Source: Tenrec ecaudatus
Taxonomy: Eukaryota; Chordata; Mammalia; Afrosoricida; Tenrecidae
Reading direction: 5' to 3'
Length of the DNA stretch: 64,000 bases
NCBI RefSeq assembly: GCF_050624435.1
Contig: NC_134543.1
Location: 125,641,475-125,705,474, forward strand
The notes beneath the pieces were generated by a model. That model made no database searches. It was not told where the DNA came from and was given only the letters and a program-made list of their open reading frames with translations. The position numbers were made by a program, and so were the translations under genes. Numbering within the stretch: the stretch's first letter is position 1; each line of letters begins with the position of its first letter. Of this stretch, positions 11,563 through 64,000 are shown piece after piece.

Positions 11563-11830
11563 GTGTTGTTGTTGTTAGGTGTCACTGAGACCATCCCACT
11601 CCTAGTGACCCTATGTGTCCAACCTTGCTTCTGAGGAGCGTTCTGGCTGTAGTTCTCCCAAGACTGATTTATTGGTTCTTTAGAATCCAACACATTGATT
11701 CTTCTTTAGTCTTCCTTATTCCATGTCCAACTCTCACATTCACAGTGATTGAAAACACCATCACTTGGATCAGGTGCATTTAGTCCTCAAAGCAACTTCC
11801 TTGCTTCACAACACTCCCCAGCGGGATGAA
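11563..11830 (-). mobile_element. RTE LINE 3' fragment (antisense)
   Basis: TGTTGTTGTTAGGTGTCACT opens the typical antisense RTE 3' end, followed by the blocks seen in the 935-1695 copy. Together with 10830-11390 it forms a head-to-head pair. Confidence 0.65.
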
Positions 11831-12044
11831 TTCCAGGGTCCATCTGGAAGCAAGGGGAGGTTGAAAATGCCCCTAGCCATGACAGGACAGCAACAGGCAT
11901 CTAGGTGATAGAGGAGCCCTGCATGCGTTCTCCTGCATGGTGCATTGGAGAATCCCAGGAGCCAGGAGACCAGGGTGGAGTCCGCCAGTGGACATGCTCA
12001 TAGGTTTTCAGGGTCTACTTCTTCTTGTTGTTACCTTTCATTAT

Positions 12045-12285
12045 GTTGGCACCTCCTCGTGGGGACTCCGGGCATAACCTAATGAAATGCCATCAGGACC
12101 CTCTCACCCCCTTGGCCAGTGGCAGATGAGACCATTGTCATCTCCCCGGGCTGCTCAGCATCATAGCAACTTGCAGGCTCCTCCACCGATGGGTGGAGGC
12201 TGCACCAAGTTGTGCTGCTGGGAATTGAACCCAGGAGCCTGAGAAGTCTACCCTTGAATCACCAATGTCCTCATCAGGGTACCAT
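12045..12285 (-). repeat. AfroSINE-related SINE (antisense, diverged)
   Basis: GGGAATTGAACCCAGGAGCC and TCATAGCAACTTGCAGGCTC resemble the antisense SINE head. The alignment is weak. Confidence 0.4.
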
Positions 12286-13189
12286 TAAGTTGTGTCCTAA
12301 AGATCCCTTCTGTTTACAAAGTCATATGAATTGGACAAAACTCTTTAACCTTGGAAGGAATTTCATTGAGGTATTCTGATAAACGGCATTGACCCCACCT
12401 CACTGTTTCATAGGAGGCAGGTCCCGAGAAGCTCCGTGACAGGCCAGTGTCCACCAACTGTCAAGTGGCAGTGTCAGCACTTGGTCCATTCTGGCTCTGT
12501 GTGGTGTAATATACCAAGGCTGCTAAGAACTAGAAACAGAATGGAGCCAAGACCGACTCTCCTTCTCTCAGTTGGGAATGAGGGGAACAAACCCAAGGGC
12601 AGCAGAATATGATTGAGAGGTAGGCGAAGCTGGCCTGGCATCCGGGCTTCAAGTACTCCAGCCGTGTAATGCATGCCAGGGTCTTATCTCTGCTGTGCCT
12701 CAGCCTCCTCTCCTGCAGACGCAGGGCTCTGGCTTTCCTTCAGTTGGATGGAAGGCCACATGGGACACAGGCTTGTGGCGCAGCAGATTCCTCACGAGTA
12801 TTAGGAGCTTTCCCTTTCATTTGTCCTTTAATCTTGGTCGGGGAGATTCTTGCTCCACAGGAGTGAAAAGCTTAACAAGATGATTTTTTCCCTACATAAT
12901 GAAATCAACTGCTTTTTTATCTTAGAACTGGGCGCATTGATTTTATTCAATAAGTAAAAGCACACTACGGGATATGAACCGTGGCTATGTATGATGCTGT
13001 GTAAAAGGGTAGAAGAGGGAGAGAAGAGAAACCAGTGGGAGAGAAGGGAAGAAAACAAAGGTATTTCAGAAATTATGAATGAGAAATCACTGACTGTGTC
13101 TCTGTATTTTTGCAATGTTAACTAACCATTATTCACTGCTCTTCAACTGCTCCAATCAGGACGCCTGTTAAAATTTGCTTAGAATGGTT

Positions 13190-13690
13190 GTCTCAGCAGA
13201 CTACCATGGAAGGCACTATTCTCTAGGGGGAGTACAGCAAGAGTGCGGCTAGCAAAGTGTGGTGAAGAAGCTAGATGGTGCCTGACTATCAGAATAAATA
13301 GCATCTGGGGTCTTAAAGGTTTGTCTTAAAACAGCAGTCGTCTAAGTGAGGTGCCAGCTAAGTCCACACGGGGAGAGCACACTGCCCGTGTGATCCAAGG
13401 TTTATAAGCGATAACATCCAAGATCAAAGGAAGAAATTGTATGAGGGCTTAAATTCTGAGCCCCCAGTTTACAGAGGTAATGGATGATAATGAAGCCTGG
13501 AGTCTGTTTGCAGTCTGTTTCCCTCCGTGGATCAAGCCTCTCGTGAACTCCCTCAGACGACTGCATCGGGCGATGAATAGTCCCCCCTCAGACTGAGTGC
13601 ATTCTTGCACGTAGAGCTAGGTTAACATTTGACATACCGTTACTTGTTTTCCCCTTTGACCCATTTTTAATTTGTTCTAGTTTCTAGTCT
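13190..13690 (+). mobile_element. LINE 3'-region fragment (tenrec L1-type)
   Basis: CTAGCAAAGTGTGGTGAAGA and AGCATCTGGGGTCTTAAAGG parallel the start of the 57690 copy, but then diverge into a different 3' region. Confidence 0.5.
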
Positions 13691-13726
13691 GCTTTCTTTT
13701 GGATTGAGGATTTCCTGCCTTTTGTC

Positions 13727-13738
13727 TTTTTTTTTTTT
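13727..13738. repeat. Poly-T tract
   Basis: A short homopolymer run, possibly the poly(A) of an antisense retroposon. Confidence 0.8.
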
Positions 13739-13779
13739 TGTGGGTAGGGTGGCGTGTAATGATTTTATTTATATGAAAT

Positions 13780-13997
13780 CCAAGAGAGGCAATCCATAGA
13801 GACCCTAACTAGCTCCTTAGGTTAGGGCAGGGGAGGTTGGGAGGAAATGGGAAGCTAATAATCATGGGTACGAGGATGAAGAAAATGTTCTAAAATTGAT
13901 TGTGGTGATTGATGATTGGTCAACTCTTTTTAATATACTTAGACTATTGAATTGTATGGTACATGAATTATATGCCAATAAAATTTTTAAGGAACAA
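13780..13997 (+). mobile_element. L1 3' end (sense)
   Basis: AATGTTCTAAAATTGATTGT, GAATTGTATGGTACATGAAT and TATGCCAATAAAATTTTTAA are the standard mammalian L1M/L1MA 3' terminus. Confidence 0.75.
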
Positions 13998-15369
13998 GGG
14001 GGGGGGCAATGGCAGGATGACATAGAGCTGGAAATTTGATGGAAATAATGTTCTAGAAGCTGGTGCCAAATAAAATGCCTTACAATATCCCAGTCGTCAA
14101 ATTAGGTGTTTTCTTCCTTTCCTACTTTAGTTGGGGTGCACAGGGCTTGGTTTTTCCTTAATAAAGCTTTTGTGGCTCATCTTTTACGGCACAGCCTGCA
14201 TTTGCCTCCGCACAAAAAACCCTTCGCCAAACAAATGGTGCATGGCAAAGGCAAATGGAATCTCAAGACCTAGATCCAGAGAAGTCAGCGAGGTTGACAT
14301 TAAAACATAGCGCACTAAAATATTCATATGCGTACTTGTGAAATATTAATGTGGCACCCTGCACACACACAGGCAAACATCCTGGGGTAGGGCACCCTCA
14401 GACCTCTTTCAAGCATTGTCTTTTCACTGAGCAGCTTCAATCCCTGGGGATGTGCCATTTACCACAGAGCACACCATCATCCTTTCAGCCCTGAAGTGTC
14501 AGCAATTCAGTGCATCTTCAGAGCAGCCCCCGCCACCCAGCACACCTGGTTGCCTTTGTCCTCACACATGGAGGGAGGGCAGCAGTCATGTGTGGGCAGA
14601 GAGGCCGCAGGGACTGGAGGCCTGTAAGGAGTGACATGGATGTCAGGCTCCTGGGCAAAGGGCCTTTGAAGTGTGCATCCTTCAGGGGCCCCTCTGCCCA
14701 GCCTGGCCTCTAGGATTCTGGGAGGCCCAGTAGGTTCCATCAAACTCCCGAGAGCTGGGCTGAGGGGAACTGATCAACCATCTAACTGAGAGGAGAGGAA
14801 AGCTAAGAGGAACCGTCTGCGGGTGGGACGATGGAGTCCTGATTCCCAGGATTTCTATAATATGATTGACTTTAGGACAGAGACAGACCATGCTTGTCCT
14901 GCTTGTGTTTTAACCCAGAGCCTAGAACAGCGCCTGGCCCGTCATAGGAGCCTAAGACATTGGGAGTTGGAAAATGACAGTGTCCTAGGGCAATCAAGTG
15001 TGATCATGTCTTCTATTTCTGAGACTGAAGAATGAAACAGGGAGCGGCCATGGGCAGAGCTTGTTAAACATGAGGTAAAGCTAACGGACTGGTCAATTCC
15101 TGCAAGGTCACCCACAGTCTCTGAAGGCTGAAGGCACGAGCTCTGTACCTGGGGTTAAGAAGGCGGCTGAGGCCTCATCAGACCTGTTCCCCAGCGTGGC
15201 CCAGAACTGGTCACGAGCTCTCGCTCAGTCAAGTGTCATGGTTGGGAGTGTTCCCACTGAGAAGGTTCCAACACACAGTGGCCTGATATGACAGGTTCCT
15301 AGCCTGGAACCGTTACAGGAACAGATCCTATAAGGGACACCGGGAGTTAGAATCAACTACGCACAACCA

Positions 15370-15476
15370 TCTATGAGAGCAGATCGTCAGCTCTTTTCTC
15401 CCAACGAGCCACTGGGTGGGTTTGAACACTCCATCTTTGGGTTAACCGTCAAGCACTTAAGGCATTGCACTATCCA
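15370..15476 (-). repeat. AfroSINE fragment (antisense)
   Basis: GGGTGGGTTTGAACACTCCA, GTCAAGCACTTAAGGCATTG and CACTATCCAGGGCT give the antisense SINE head. Confidence 0.65.
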
Positions 15477-16534
15477 GGGCTTTTCAGTACCTGGGTTAAT
15501 CAAGTTCCACATGGCTAACTCCATGATCATGACAGGAAGCTCAAGGCTGGGTTTGTTGACACCATCCACCGCTCCCCTTCGTAGCAGCAGAGAATTGCAC
15601 CTACTCCTACTACAGGGTACTTTCTAGGGAGTTTCCAGTGAGCCTTTGTTCTAGAACATTCCATGCTGGTTTATGTGACCAGTCACAGCCAGAAGCACCT
15701 CCCCCTCTTGCCCCAGTGGCTGCAGTGGTCATTCTCAGTCTCAGCTGCCCTCTAGAGGTTGGAGTAAGGCACAAAGCCAGTACTGAGAACTAAAGGTCAA
15801 CTTACTGTCTTCAGCAAACTACTTTTTGCAGTCAGGTCAGCTCAATTTCCATCCGGAAACTTGGTTGGAACTGCTCTGCCTGTCTGTCCCGCAGGGCCAA
15901 AGTGCTTATAAATTGCTGTTGCCACAGAGGACAGATGGTTCCTCCCCCACCCCAGCCCCTTTCTTGACACCTGCACCCCCTCCTCTACCCTATTTCCCAG
16001 GTCATTTCCTCGGCTCGGTTCCCTCACTCACCTTCCCATGGACTTCCCAAGCTTCATCCTGGCCCCTTTCATTTCTCATCTACAGAGTTCTTTCTGTGGG
16101 TTTCCGGTCAGCAACACCACTCTTTTGGCCTCGAAAGCAGGGCCCAGACGGCAGGGTGGTTAAGGTCCCGTTGCCAAATCCACTCAAGGCTTCAGTGAGA
16201 CACCGCCCTGGCTCTCTCCTCCCAGGGCTGCTTTCTCCCCGCCTTCCAACGGCTCTATAAGAGTCTCTCCCTGTCTTGGCTGGTGTTGATAGGGGCAAGG
16301 TTGGCACCAGCAGTGGAAATACAGGTACTGCATATATTAGCTACTTGTATCTTGGCCAGTTTGAGGGGCCCTGGGGATCTCTGCAGAAAAATACAGAAAG
16401 TAGGCAGCCTAGAGACTTCAGGGGGTCGTTCAGTAAGATCTGTTCACTCAGTGACACAATCCTGGGCACTGCCTCAGAACCATATGTACCTGGGTGAAAG
16501 GAGTCAGGGATGGGTGCTCCTAAAAGAATCCAGA

Positions 16535-17384
16535 CATCAGATAAACCAGAAGTTTAATAAAAATGAAAAAAAAGAGAGAAAGAAATGAAGCCCTTACAAT
16601 GGGCTGGGAATGGCTGCTACAGAAGGTCTGGCATATGGTCAGCCTGACACCCTCCCTACATGTGAGTTCTTGGAGGCCACAGGGTTGCTCCCTCACACCC
16701 CAAGTTTCACTTCATCCACTCTCCCTGCCCATGAAGGGAGGCCTCTGCCCTCTGGGTGTAAGGTTTGACCTATGTGGTTCTGCCCTCTCCAGACATACCA
16801 CACCTACCGGGGTTCTCCCTGCCCCTCTCCCCAAGCCTCTCTCCCATAATGCCAGCCAAGCTCTCCCCACAGAAAACAAATGAAGTCTCCCTCCTTCCGT
16901 TAAAAAGAATGGATGACTGGACCCACAGTTTATCCTTCACCCGGCATTCACTTCTCTGCCATTGGCCCAGCCCAGCTTCCAGGAGGATGTGCAGGGCTTT
17001 GAAAGAACCACCTTGGTACGCACCTGGTATGCACCCTGTCCAGACCCTCACTCACTCAGCCACCCCACCCCACCCCAGGTCCAGATAGGAATAGCTTTTG
17101 TTTACATAGATTTAAGTCCACACCCCACCCCAGATTCTGAGGTCAGCAGGCAGGTTATAGCAAGCCTGTTTGGTGGGGTTTAGAGCTTTGGAAATGCTGG
17201 AGCCTCCTCTGTGGATGACGTCCCAGCTCTCCTGGCTCCCTGTGCAGTCCTCTGACCCCTGCAGGCCCTTCTCTCTGACAAGGGTGCAGAGCGCCTTGAG
17301 GCTGGTGACAGTCTCTGTCTAGGAATCTGTGCAGAATGGAGGCCTCAGGGCTGGGCCTCCTGGGCAGCCACGGGAACCGGGCTT
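16535..17384 (-). other. DAPK2: Putative DAPK2 3' UTR with ATTAAA signal
   Basis: No long ORF or recognised repeat occupies this stretch. The first plausible poly(A) hexamer downstream of the stop on the minus strand is ATTAAA at 16553-16558, giving a 3' UTR of roughly 0.85 kb. No canonical AATAAA was seen between the stop and this point. The true end could lie elsewhere. Confidence 0.3.

Positions 17385-64000
<46,616 letters not shown>

Noticed and set aside
1..16500. Exons of the neighbouring gene expected from human synteny (HERC1)
   Set aside because: No conserved coding segment with splice sites was recognised on either strand. The region reads as repeats and unique intergenic DNA.

Overview
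This is mammalian nuclear DNA and almost certainly afrotherian, most likely a tenrec such as Echinops telfairi. That is an inference from repeats. AfroSINE copies occur throughout the window on both strands. SPIN-type hAT transposons are also present, and tenrecs are the afrotherians reported to carry them. A tenrec-style LINE 3' end ending in AATAAAATGATT plus A recurs as well. There are no prokaryotic operons, CRISPR arrays or genuine tRNA genes.

One protein-coding gene can be supported: DAPK2 (death-associated protein kinase 2, a Ca2+/calmodulin-regulated Ser/Thr kinase), on the minus strand. Ten coding exons lie between 63156 and 17385, all with GT-AG introns and compatible phases. They encode 339 residues plus a stop. 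The missing first coding exon should add 31 residues (human numbering), giving the 370 residues expected for the family. It lies to the right of the window; nothing in 63157-64000 resembles it. Transcription runs right to left: ATP-binding lobe (62935-63156), catalytic loop HFDLK (54147-54285), DFG and activation segment (42504-42633), APE motif (33856-33904), a 27-bp micro-exon (33108-33134), kinase C-lobe (29440-29592, 28458-28503), autoregulatory and calmodulin-binding segment (20168-20257, 19980-20063), and basic tail with stop (17385-17465).

An alternative in-frame terminal exon (26481-27071) sits between the last kinase exon and the autoregulatory exons. It encodes 196 residues rich in coiled coil, replaces the calmodulin-binding tail, and matches the known long human DAPK2 isoform. 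The locus can therefore make two kinases that share a catalytic domain but differ in their regulatory C-terminus.

Positions 1 to about 16.5 kb are downstream intergenic DNA filled with repeats: RTE/BovB-like LINE pieces, L1 3' ends, a class II-like retroviral LTR with an adjacent primer-binding-site-like motif, three copies of an LTR-like ~0.5 kb family (one in a DAPK2 intron), and AfroSINEs. The introns (16.5-64 kb) hold AfroSINEs, five SPIN hAT copies, one OC1/hAT1-like element, a terminal-inverted-repeat element with TA flanks, old MIR and L1 sequence (an AT-rich 3.8-kb antisense L1 block at about 35.9-39.7 kb), and young LINE insertions with readable target-site duplications.

No new multigene system was found. 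The most informative signals are the alternative kinase tail, the micro-exon, the horizontally transferred hAT elements with CTAG-centred target duplications, and several structurally odd SINE copies: a 37-bp tandem expansion, a 25-bp perfect inverted repeat, a triple tandem and a LINE-in-SINE nest.
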